The notes under the pieces are model-generated. The model saw only the letters and a program-made list of their open reading frames with translations. It was not told the origin of the DNA and searched no databases. A program made the position numbers and the translations under genes. Positions 42,515 through 53,984 of a DNA stretch of 64,000 nt are shown here, one piece after another. Source of the DNA: Botrytis cinerea B05.10 (lineage: Eukaryota > Ascomycota > Leotiomycetes > Helotiales > Sclerotiniaceae). Each line of letters opens with the position of its first letter. Position 1 is the stretch's first letter. The stretch is from assembly GCF_000143535.2 (NCBI RefSeq), contig NC_037323.1, positions 1,116,001 to 1,180,000 on the forward strand. The letters are read 5' to 3'.

Positions 42515-45003
42515 GAATGGATAAGGAGAAAAACAGGATGTAAGAATCGAAATGCATGTGTGGGAATTCCGGAGAGGTTAGAGGCGTTCATCATGTGTAT
42601 GGGAAAAATATGAGTCTGGAGATATTAGTTGTTGGGTGATTCGATGCAATACGGCGGAATGCGCTATGCATAAAAATAGCGTTATATCACATCGCATGAA
42701 TGGCGTTGTGGCCTGTGAAAGAGAAATTGAATAGGAATAAAAGTCTTGATACCCCATTTCATAAATCCTCTTGACCTCTTCGAGTACGATGCAACATCTA
42801 AACCTTGTGGGGGGGAGGGTTTCCTGCCCGGTGAGCTATATTACGCAGCATTCGCGATTTTCTTCAACGCTTTTTCTAAACTATCGTTGATATGTCTAAC
42901 TATGGCTTCTTCGAATCCTGTCTTTCTCTTCTTTTATCTTCGAATTTCAATTCAAGTTCCAGCTATTAATAGCAAATTGATTTACTCCTCCTCACATAAA
43001 TACACACGTACTATATACCCTACCTGACCAAGCCGCGTGTAGATATCTTCATTGCGGTACAGTGTTGATTTTTTCACTTCATCTTTGCACTATCAATTAG
43101 AGGCTGTAGAGCTGCCGGCCTAGGTTCGAACTGGGCATTACAACGAGATTTTGTTGGATACTCTTAATTCTTCCAGCTCCCGGTGAGCTAAAATGGGCAA
43201 CTAGCATTTGGTGTACAGTTCGTAACAAAAAGATACCAATATTACCAACCCGATTGTTTGGATTTGAATTGTATATTGGAAATAAGACGTGCTTAGAGAG
43301 TCTAGTTACCTACCATACTTTAGCATCAACCCACACCACAAATTCACAACCGTCAGACAAGTCTCCAAAAGTCCCGACAACACCCCTCTCGTTGACTATC
43401 CTCAGCGCCTGAAGGGGCTCCTCATGATCAACCCAAAACTAGGCATCGGCACACGCAACTGTTCCTCTACTCCCTCCTTCAAGTAGCGAGCCTCTCAATC
43501 GCACCTCCTTCACACTTCCTTTCATCATCTCCAATTCCCTACTAACATATATTCTACCCCCCTCCCCCGGCCTCTCAAAACAGCCATTAAAGCAAAAGCA
43601 TGACTCGATTAAACCATCACCACCTCTTCTCCCCCCTTCAAACGCCCAAGTATATTTTTAGCCACTCCCTGATTTATATATTTGCCATCTAAGCAAAGTT
43701 GTGACATCCATAGAATAGAAAGACTATTGTGTTGCAAATCGCCAGCGGGTAGCAGATACATTGCCTACTGATTTGCATTTGATTAATAAGAGGCGGAAGC
43801 ATATGTTTTGTGCTTCGAGATGTTATATTTAGGTGATGAGTTCTTGATCTGAAATTTTAATACGTGAGCTTATGGGAGGTTGAATTTTGGCTAGTACTGT
43901 ATATATATACAAATATATAAATATAGCAAATGTCTAGATGGAATTGATATCTTCAGTAGATTCATGCTTCCAGTAAATCGAATGTTTCGAAGCATTTGCA
44001 ATTGAATATCCTAAAAGCACTGGTCCCAGCTGAATCCAATGCCTCCCAAACAATTCAAATCATGCAGATACATAACCACAACCACGCAACTAACCACATC
44101 ACCAAACATTCGCCCGTCTTTCTTCTTTCCACTCCCCTCACCCCCCATTTTCTCACTCGCTAACGAACCCCATGCGCCATAATTTCGACTAAACAGTTTC
44201 GCAGTCTCTGATTGCATCTCCCTACTCCTAATACCCTAACATCATATTTCTCCAGTATATACAATCCAGGCTTAAATACCGAAAGAACTATATTCATTGC
44301 AATGACAAAACGAGTATTTACCTACGATTCCTGACACTTGCCAGTAAAAATTATAATTGTTGGTTTATAGACGGTGAAGATGTAGAGGCTAAAGAGCTAG
44401 CCTCGATCTAGCTTCGCGCTACATACCCCGCACATTCCACATTTATGAAACAATTCAGCATCAATTTTATCAAGCCCGTTAGATGTCTTGATGGTTGATT
44501 AATTTGATCTATCAAATCCACCGTCACAACTGCCACCATCGTAATATGCCAATGCCAATGCCAATGCCAATGCCAATGCCAATGCCAGCTATTATCCACA
44601 AACACCCCTACGCCCCAAAACGTTCCTTTTACTCCATGAAATTGCGTATTTCATACCCTGTCCCATCCATTTGTACAACAAAAGCTCAAGAAGAAAGAAG
44701 CAAGCCTACTATCTACTCTTCCAATTCACAATGACCAAAATGGCCAAAAACGGGTGAAGAAAACAAAACATTTGCCAGAAGTCGCTTTATCATCATTCAT
44801 TGAACATTCCATCCTCGCTCTACTCATTTCCCATCCCTCTTAAAATCTCAATCCCAAAGGCCTTTCCCGGACTTGGCCATTGAACCCATATATTTTTCCA
44901 AGCCTTAAATTTCTAGTGGAACGGAGCGGAGTCCCCTGTAATTATGGAATTTTCCATTATACAGCCAATGGATTGAGGCTTGCACCGATAAACACAGGCA
45001 AAA
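42515..45003. other. Gene-free interval of 2.5 kb
   Basis: No supported coding sequence. Contains the ATGCCA hexanucleotide repeat (see separate entry), an AT-rich stretch near 43900, and a T-arm-like sequence at 43119-43135 that does not extend to a tRNA. Confidence 0.5.
44546..44587 (+). repeat. ATGCCA hexanucleotide microsatellite, seven units
   Basis: Seven perfect tandem ATGCCA units. Both strands are open across the repeat (MPMPMP or HWHWHW), so short ORFs here are products of the repeat, not genes. Confidence 0.9.
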
Positions 45004-46633
45004 CTACCTTGTGCCCCCCTCGGGTAGAATTCTACTCAAACTCCTCAGCACCTCTACCATTGGCACATCCCTCGTCCCCACTACCTCCCTCTCCCTCCTC
45101 TCTCTCTCCTCCAGCCTCACCGCACTCAACGCCAATATCTTATCCGCGACTCTTCCTACTGTTTCCGCGTATCGTTCAATTTTGTGTATGCCGTCCAAGA
45201 AACAATCTACTTTCCCTTCAATTTCTTGATGAATAGTTTTGAGTCTTTCCGAGGCGTTTTCGCGCAGGGACAGAGATGACGAGGACGTTATTAAGGAGAG
45301 AATGGCGGATTGTTCGGGGTCGAGAAGAGTAGGATCTATTTGAGTGGGGGAAAGTGGGTTTGCTTCGCCATGCGTATCTGGGAAGAGGGGTGGAAGAGGG
45401 GCAGTGGGCTTTTTGAAGGATATCCATTGCGCCTTTTCGATTTCTAGTCTAGTGATTGTTAGCCCATATCTCGAGTGCGGCAAAGATAACCCATACTGTT
45501 TTACTCGAGCTTCTAAAGCCTGTATGTTTTCTTCTGCTTCGATATTCTTAGGATTGGGTTTCTTGACCACTTTCGTTATCCTGGCCGGCTGTTTTTCATC
45601 CCGATCGAACCAGTTCGAAAATGTATTATTACTCCCGAAGTCTTTGAGAAGAGCTTCAGATATTGCTCTCGCTGCGCTTGTTAGTCCTGTCTCTAAACCT
45701 TATGTGATCAAAGTACTGACCTGCCAATTTTGCGCCACTATCCGGATCGCCATGCGCAGGTTTTTCGGGCAAAGCTCTTTCGCCGGTCCAAGTTAAGAGC
45801 TGTTTCATCCTTCTCGGCTCAGGCAATCCATCCTCGATATGCTTGTAAAATTGCGAGGTTTCAACCTCTTTGTGTGGTATTGCGCTATACCCACTGTCAA
45901 TGAGCGAACTTGCCCTCCTTCCACGCATACCCAAACTACTCCTCCTCTGGCCCGTCCCACCTTTCTTCCGTAATTCTTTATTTCGATTTATAATTGGTGT
46001 GTCGCTAAATGGTAAGGCAATTACGGTAGAGTGTGTGTTATTCGGAGCTTCTATAGTTGACCTGTTCGATTCCTCTGGTAAAGGTGCACCACCAATCATA
46101 TCGATACTGTTGTCGTAATCTCTGCTTCCATTCATGGAACTACCGCCCCCATTTTGAGTTTTCTCAGTCGATAAACGCGTACTTTTCCTAGTTACTCGTT
46201 TCGGTTCGACTTCAGTCTTAGCTTTCTGTACCTTCTCTGCCCTCGATTCTTTCGGCGTTGAAAGGTTTGTCCTGGGTGCTGCTCTCGTTTTCTTGACAGG
46301 TGGTGATGACCCCGGTAATACATTGTGGCTTTCGCGCTCGCGGGCTACCTTTTTGGTTCTCCTAGGTACCGTCGTCGTTACAGGCGGTGCCTCCGGTATT
46401 GGATCCGGTACAGATACAGTAGTTTTGGCCTTCTTTGATACACGCGTGAACTGGAAATCTCCATCTTCTTCCTCATGACCTGTACTTCTGTCAGCAAATT
46501 TCTGGCTAATGCACTCTAAAAAAACCAGCTTCCATCATTTCCCTCCCATAATCGCAAACCCGAAAAGTAAGAAATATCGCAACCCACCAGCCAATCTTTT
46601 ACTCCTTCTTCGCGACGCAGGTTGCTGGCTCAT
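45004..46633 (-). CDS. DSN1: Kinetochore MIND/Mis12-complex subunit DSN1 (Mis13)
   Basis: Three exons, 46633-46588, 46479-45721 and 45671-45004, encode 490 residues. A disordered, basic N-terminus (MSQQPASRRRSKRLAG) leads to the conserved DSN1 block: RRSSLGMRGRRASSLIDSGY, then PHKEVETSQFYKHIEDGLPE and MKQLLTWTGERAL. Two coiled-coil-prone helical regions and a C-terminal segment follow. DSN1 joins Mis12, Nnf1 and Nsl1 to link CENP-C/CENP-T to the Ndc80 complex; the RRSSLG-type basic motif includes Aurora-B-type sites in the family. Intron 2 uses a GCAG acceptor (frame-preserving). ACGCGA boxes lie 130-158 bp upstream. Confidence 0.88.
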
Positions 46634-47799
46634 TTTCAGAGTTTCTAGAGGATTCCGAGCTCGTACGAGGGTAGTCATTGATGTCCTAGTAGCGCATTTG
46701 CTTTCTAAGACTTCTCGTTGTCGGGGCGATTGTCGCTTTAGAACTGGAGATCGAGGTAGATTTCGCGTGATTCCCTCGTGTATCTTCGCGTCAATTGATG
46801 AATATTGATATTCGAGTTAGGGTTGTTTGAGAGGGGAATTCGTGGGGGATCGTGGGTTGCTGGGTTGAGTGATTGATTGCTTTGGTTTGGTTGGCAATAT
46901 CATGGGGTTTCAATGTTTACGTTTCGCTAGCGTCGGAATTATATAGATCACATGACACATAACCAATCCAGTGCCATGCTCAAAGATTTGCACGACACGA
47001 CAGACATAGAAGTCTCGTGTGCTGATGAATGTCCTTGAACAATTACTACAGCAAGTTGATGCGCCTGTCTGTTTATTAATATAAAATTGTTCTTATTAAA
47101 TGATAGGATAGGATAGTACTGTCGTTGAGCACAATGTGTCTTTTGTTGCTACAAGAAAACAGAATCAATGATCTCTCCCATGTTTCTTATGATTTATCCC
47201 ACAAACAGTCATGATCGGGCATAAAGGGCGTGTGTGAATTCCATAGCCCCATCTACCTCTATTTAAACATCCAAGAACAACCATCAAGATCAACATTTTC
47301 TGGAGAACATGGAAGAGATCGTTCCATTGACACGACATCAATATCCCATCAATCCTAATAAGCTATCTCATTATTACTATGGTACTTAAATATTGATTGG
47401 CCTTTCAATGAACAAGGTATCAAAGTGCAAGGACAAAAAAGACTGATCATCTTCGTCACATTCATAAAAGAAGATTTGTCTAGACGAGTAACATGTCTAA
47501 GATACAGCCTGAGTAGAGGAGAATAGAAGACAGGGTCAGTATTCATAAAATAAGCAAATCGGCGTGTAATCCTCACTTGCGATGATATTTACACCTTCTA
47601 TGCTTCTTCGTTCCTCACAACATCACATCAACCTCCTCTGCCTTCATGTTTACACCCATTCAGGTCCAGTACTTCAAGATTGATCAAAATCTCATGCAAT
47701 AACGATTCTACATATCGGGCCATATAATACCACATCTGAGACTGGAATCCTAGGGATCTCGACATTGTATGCGTCCTTGATCACAAGCTAGTGTAAAGT
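46634..47799. other. DSN1 promoter and intergenic region
   Basis: Contains two TCGCGT motifs (ACGCGA in the direction of DSN1) at 46763-46768 and 46786-46791. The rest is the 3' flank of the NmrA-like gene. No other gene is seen. Confidence 0.45.
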
Positions 47800-48843
47800 T
47801 CACTGAGGTGCCCAATGTGTTCGTAGCCAGTTCCAAAATGAAACTGGCTGGATGTTGACCAATGAATTCAGATTAACTTGCGAGAAGTCATATCTTCTCT
47901 CCTCAGTAGCAGATAGCTCCTGTAAGCGGCCAACTCTAGCATAGTCTTGGTAATAGGCTGCTTCCTGAATATTTGCCGTTAGTGCCGGAGCTGCAATGAC
48001 TGTTGTTGCAAATCGCTCTGCTCTTGTTAGCATTTGCTTTAACGGTGCTATCAAAGATAAGTAGATCAGCACTTACGTGCTTTGATAGCTTCGGCATACT
48101 GGACAATTTCAGTTACAGTCTTCCGATCTCCTTGCATTCTGAACTCTATCGGCCATGTCCGTTGATCTAAACACAGAGCTGCTGCGATGAATCGTGCAAC
48201 ATCATTCACAGATGTCATTGATACTGAGATGGCCTGACCCATAGTATTATATTCCACAATTTCTGCTGTGTTTGTCTCCATATCCATGAGATAAGAACCT
48301 TGATAGCCGAGCACAGTTGAAGTGCCGATGCCCATTGAAGCTAGACCTCCTGGAGCGAATCGTTCATAGAAAACCCCACATCCAAAAACAGTATATTGCA
48401 TTCGATGACGGGGGTGGTGAGCCCAATGTCGAAGCCTTTCAATACTTGCAGCCCTTCCACGATCTGAGGGGTCGTTTGTTGGTCGCCCGCCTAGCTTATC
48501 TTTGTATTCTGCAGGGATAAAACGCTGGACACGGGAATGCGCGGCGGCATCAATAAGGTTGATTTGAGGAGTCCCAGATACAGTGGAAATAACTATATCT
48601 ATTCCTCGAAGATTAAAACGAAGATCATCCTGGTCGTCGTAGTTGACTACAGTCACTTGGTAGCCGTGTGCCTCTAGATCTGGTCGACCCTAAAGATAAT
48701 GGTTAAATCCGTTCAAAGATGTCAACGCACCGAATTCAACTGACTTGTCTTGATAAGATAATGAGTGGATGTACAGTCTTGCTGATCTCACGAGCGATAA
48801 TTTGGCTCAAGCCGCCTGAGCCTGCTATTGAAATTCTCATCAT
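47800..48843 (-). CDS. NmrA-like / isoflavone-reductase-like NAD(P)-binding protein
   Basis: Three exons, 48843-48745, 48689-48077 and 48017-47800, encode 309 residues. The start MMRISIAGSGGLSQIIAREI carries the Gly-rich Rossmann loop after the first strand. VTVVNYDDQDDL, IDIVISTVSG and the RFIPAEYKDKLGG segment are typical of the atypical short-chain (NmrA/PCBER) group. Members include nitrogen-metabolite regulators that sense NAD(P) and reductases of secondary metabolism; which applies here is not readable. Either of two adjacent ATGs (48843, 48840) may start it. The acceptor of intron 2 could also be 3 nt upstream; the CAG was chosen. Confidence 0.85.
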
Positions 48844-51095
48844 GTCGGTTACTATCTCATTGTCGATTATCATCATGTATATATACTCAAAAGAAACCTC
48901 GAGTGTTCAACAGGATTCTAAATTGCAATATCTATTAAAAGTGTCAGAAACAGAAGACCAGCAATCCTGTAGCGAGAAGGGGCAGCTAGCCATGAAGATA
49001 GGGAATGTACTAGGTCGCCTTATGAGCCCAAGAAGTTTCTTTGATATAATCGGACAGAATGATGATAGCTCAGGGTTGCTGTGTAATTTTCCCTGAATTC
49101 TCAAAATGAATGCAACGCCATTAGCTAGAAATAATTAAGGATGAGAAAAGAATGATATAAATTCACCACTAGGATGATGCAGGTGGCAGGTTGGGACACC
49201 GGGATTTTGGGAGAGGTAGCCTTCCGGGGATAAGAGCGGCAGTTCAATTCAAAGGCTCAATTCTCAAACGGAAAGGATTTTGCTCGCATAAGAAATTGTC
49301 CTTAGGCCTCGCAGCATCCGTTCCAAGAATCTGTGGTTGGTGAGACGCCATAAGTATATGACTATGGACATAATAGGAGCGGGAGACTTGAATATGATGA
49401 CACCTAGATGTAGAATCAGCCGGCAGAACTCCATAAAAAGGATGGATCTTACCACGGATGTTGCCGCAGTCGTTAAAATCGGCACGAAACGCAATTTACA
49501 GTACAATTGGCAAGGCATCTACGTAAAAAATTCCCAGAGATCTTGATTCCTGATCCTTATCTGCATGCCGGCAAACATCAAACCCTGTAAATACCAGCTG
49601 TCAAGGGCTGAATGCAGTTATTACACCTAAACTCAAAGGGTGTGGGACAGCCCCGGCTTTTTTCTCTCCTACTAAAAGTGCGGTCACCCACGGGAAAGAA
49701 TCGCTAGGATGTGGGAGTGTCCAGGCATCAGCTAGATTAGCCATTGGAGGCCCGTAGAAAGTATCACTTGGTACAATTCATCTTGGTAAGTTTCAGGAAA
49801 TTGATCCGAGTTACGATGGATCACTGTCCATTGGCTTCGTTGAATCTGAGGAGCCTGCGGGATGCCCAAAATTCCAACTGGGACAAAACCGCTACTATCA
49901 TTGGCTGTTTCCGGCCACAGAAATTGAGAAATACGCAATCTTCGCATCATATATGCCATTAAGCGTACTTGTGAGGCTTGCAGAGGCATTTACGAGGGGC
50001 ATATGCAGGTCAGACACATGCCCGAGTAGAAGTGGAAATGCGAACGGAAAGGCAGCACTGGACAACCACAAATATAGTTCATCGTCGGAGAACAGAATAG
50101 TAAGATCCTAAGGACCCCAGAGGATGGCAGTGTCACCAAATGAAGATTACTTGGAAACAAGCCTTGCAACTTTCATGTCCATGAATATCATTGGGGGCGA
50201 GCTATGAAGGTAAAAATGGGGGGCCCCGAAGAAAGCATAATGAAATCAATCCAAAAATGCCAAATTTCCATGATAGAACCAATTGTTGAGCATGCAATTC
50301 CAATTGGATGGTTTGCGAGCAGGATGTGGCAGCTGTCCGTGGTTTGCGAAAATTATTGTTAAGGCTGAAGAGATAAAATGGCTCCCGCAGCCTAGGTTGG
50401 TTGACCCAGGTAGAGTGTTGCCAAAGAATACGTTGATTGGTGGAATGTGACGTAGACTTGGACCTGATATTATGTCAGATTATACTTCGTAGCTGTTGGG
50501 TACTCGATGAGACACATGAGTTGAGGCTCTGTGACAAGACAAGCTTCCCTTTCCCCTATAGGTAGGTAAACGAGGCCTTGATGTTTGAGTTCTCAACCAA
50601 ACCTTTGAAAGGCTTGTCATTGACTCATTGTTAGATACCGAAGAGATAGGTAATGCCGGATGAACATTCTGGATGAAGATTCTCATGCTCATGGTGGTGA
50701 ACAGCTCAGTGGCAGTAACAAGTCGTGATAGGAAATCTTTATTCAGCCACAGCCATGCGAAGGGTCTTGTCTCTTGAGAGGCAGAGACCATCACCCTTGG
50801 TTCCCCCGAAGTACCTCCGATATTTACATCAAGCTAGCTTATGGTCTTTTCCATGATATCAGTAAACGTCAATAAACACATTAATTCCACAGCTTCTTCG
50901 AATCCCTTGAAAGTCATACAAACAACCTTTCATAGCCAAGATAATTCCAAGATTGCCTGTCTTGGCTTTCTCTTTTCCCAGGAGACACAGTGCTAAACTC
51001 AGGTTGCTTTCTGCCACTTTGATCACCATTACTCTATCTACTAACAGCAGTCTTGCGTTTAACAGAAAATTAACAATCTATCGAATCTAGTTACA
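48844..51095. other. Gene-poor interval of 2.25 kb
   Basis: Divergent upstream regions of the NmrA-like gene and the RS-rich gene. Scattered short ORFs (for example 50480-50794, minus) show no motif. No RNA gene or transposon is recognised. Confidence 0.5.
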
Positions 51096-53019
51096 ATGGG
51101 AAAGGGAAAGAAGATGGCCGGAAACGCCAATAAGGAGCCTCTGGGTTCTCGCACAAAAAATTCAACTTATAATTCAAGTCCATTCAAGCAGGAAAACAAC
51201 GACGAGGGCCTTTCTCACTTTCGTGCCAAAGGTTCGTCCTACATGTTTGGCTCCATCAAGCAAGAGGGAGACAATGAGGACCGTTTCCGTTCTCGTTCCC
51301 CATTGAGAAACTATCAGTCCCCTCGTCGCACCCGCTCTCAATCCCGCTCCAGAAGCCCTGACGGCCACTATCATTCCCTTTCTAGAACCCGTCGATATTC
51401 CAGTCACTATCGACCGCGTTCCAGAAGTCCTAAGAACTCTCGCATCAGCCATGTTCATTCCCAGAGTCCGCAAAGATCTCGTCAGTTCCGCCGATCCCGC
51501 CGCTCTATTTCCTCTATTTCGGCCCAAAAGGTGTCAAGCTCCAGTCCCTATAGGTCTCGATCTCCACATCAAAAAGGCCAAAACACTCCAAATGACACCT
51601 ACCATGAACAATCATCTCGTAGAGGTTCTCCTACTGATCAAGACCCTCCAAAAGGTTCCTATTACAGGCCGTCTCCTTATAGAGATGCTCCTACGGATCG
51701 GGGTGTTATAGACAATTCCTACTATAGACCATCGTTTTCCGTTCGAAATACGAGTGTTTCTTCTGGGTCCAAAGGCCGAGCTGTTTCTCTTGCATCGACT
51801 TATAGTCTTGGAGAATCTTTAAATAACGAAGAGGTAGCTTTTTATCCGCCCCCATTTATATGCAAATGAAAGTTCCTGCTTCTAACCCTTTCAAGACACT
51901 GATTACAGAGTCTTGGGCCAAACTTTCCAGCCATAAGCACGAAGAACTCATGGTTCCTGCTTACAGCTCTCCTGAGCCACCAATTTCAATTGAAGAATCA
52001 TGGGTGGAGATTGCTAGTCGTAAGCATAAAGAATTAATGGCAACCAAAGCAGCTAACACGAAATATGTTCCACTCGCCACTTACGTAGAAGAATCCGGAC
52101 CCTTTAAGCAAACAGTAACTTTTGAACAATCAACATCGGTGGAAAAAGATGCTCCCATTGACACTGTCAGAGATACGAGATTGTCGTTGATTAACAGAAA
52201 AAAGCAGAGCAAAGCGGAGGGTTTGGATATCCAGCACCAAATATCCTCCCTTATGTACCCTCGCAGGAGAAACCCTAGACGTATATCACCAACGGAACCT
52301 AAGATGAATGTTGCGGCCGATGTGGAGAAGGGTGTTAGCGATGCGAAATTACTTCAATCATCTGCGCAGCATTCAGACACTCCTCTATTGCTCGTACCAT
52401 TACAAGAAATGCACCCCCAAAGCAACGCCCTTTTATCTGCTTCAGACCAGGGTATACACCCAGAGAGACAAGGCTTCCTCAATAACCCCCCTCTACTTAT
52501 ATCATCTAGCCAGCGCCCAAGCATCTCTTCCAAAAAGTCTATGTTCGTAACGGTACAGGAGATTTATCCACAAAGCGAGCTTAATGTTTCGGCCCTCAGG
52601 CAAGGCATGCATCCAGAGAGACAATTTCTTCTCCAAACCTCTCCTTCGCCAAATGAGTCCCTTGAACACTTACATCTACAGGCTGAATCCCGTCCTTTAA
52701 TTTCCCCTCCAAAGGTTAAAATTAACACACAGACCTTACAATCGAAGATCCAAGAACTTCGCAGTGTATCCTTCGCTGGTAAGTTCCCAACATTCACGGT
52801 ATTACTTGTCGTACATAGCTAATTTCATGGCACAGGCGAGAAACCTAGACCAATTCCAAGCATCATGAATGAGCCATTACTTACCGATGATCCCTTCGAA
52901 TCAGACCAATATGTAAGCAAATCCTCGAACGAATAGACGAAAATTTGATGGATAGACTGATAAAATATCTGCATTAGCAGAGTGTCGAGCCAGCGATTCC
53001 TACTCACTGGCAGGATTAA
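51096..53019 (+). CDS. Orphan Arg/Ser-rich protein with internal repeats
   Basis: Four exons, 51096-51833, 51896-52778, 52836-52912 and 52981-53019, encode 578 residues. Exons 1 and 2 lie in different frames; an intron from GTAGCT (51834) to the AG at 51895, with CTTCTAAC branch sequence, joins them. The first ~180 residues are RS-domain-like (RSRSPLRNYQSPRRTRSQSR), as in SR-type proteins, but no RRM is seen. The second half has two diverged internal duplications: ESWAKLSSHKHEELM / ESWVEIASRKHKELM (249-265, 278-294) and QEMHPQ...QGIHPERQ / QEIYPQ...QGMHPERQ (413-441, 464-492). The family is not recognised; a nuclear RNA-related role is only suggested by the RS repeats. Confidence 0.72.
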
Positions 53020-53984
53020 TTCATCTATCAAACAATTTCGATCACAAGTTTCTATCGTGTTCCCTATGTACCTAGCGAGCCGATCGAAATATGGATGTTA
53101 TCATTTCTTTTTTATTTTTCGCATACAAGCCGATGGTTACATCAGGGAAATCGGCGTATTTCGTGATTACACAGGAGCATGGGATTCTGGGAAGAATATA
53201 CCGGATTTTACGAAGCTATGAGATACCCTGGGACGACGGTAAATGCATTTGATCGGTATATTCAAATTTGCGTTTGTATTTCTCTCGCGAGGTCGTCACC
53301 CGGCTTCAACCTAATCCCTCTCTCATCGCTCTCCCATCTTGTTTTTCTCCGCTTCATGTTTTCACGTGGGATTGTAGTCAGGATTCCTGTCATTCCTCCA
53401 TTGCAACTCTCTCAATTTGTTTCTCATCCATTCATGCTTTCACATCAATTTTGACGTCGAGCTGCAGCTACATCAATAAAAATACCATACACACAAGAAG
53501 CGTAACAACATTGGCAGATCAAGGTTTAAATAGCTACTACTAATACAGTAGACCCCAAATATGTCCCCCAAGTCTCATGGTTTGACTTGACTTGAATACA
53601 TGCAAAAAATCCCCAGGCCCTTTTCTACAAGTACATCGTAACAACAAAACTAACGCCACTCCCTATAACAGCTATAACTCCTACAGTGATTCTGTAACTC
53701 CATATCCTGCATTCCTAACTTGGGTATTTTCTTTAACAAAAGAAATAAAGAATATGGGGTCTGTTCCTGAAAATGCCCGATCCAGCATCTATCCCATCCC
53801 ATTCCATCCCGTTCATCTTATGACGCGTAACCTCATACTCATACTCATACTCGTACAAAATTGACTATAAAGGAAAACATTATCTACTGATAAATTTAAA
53901 ACATTGAATCGACGCCCTCTTTCCTACTTGCTTTCACGCTCACATCCTCATATTCCCACTCCTTCGAAAATGGTATGTTTTACA
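53020..53984. other. Convergent intergenic region
   Basis: Between the RS-rich gene (+) and the CFEM gene (-). Short TACTCA repeats near 53835-53850. Nothing else is supported. Confidence 0.5.

Noticed and set aside
43119..43135. T-arm-like sequence (CCTAG-GTTCGAA-CTGGG) suggesting a tRNA
   Set aside because: A 5-bp stem and a 7-nt loop fit, but no acceptor stem, D-arm or anticodon arm could be found upstream at the right spacing.
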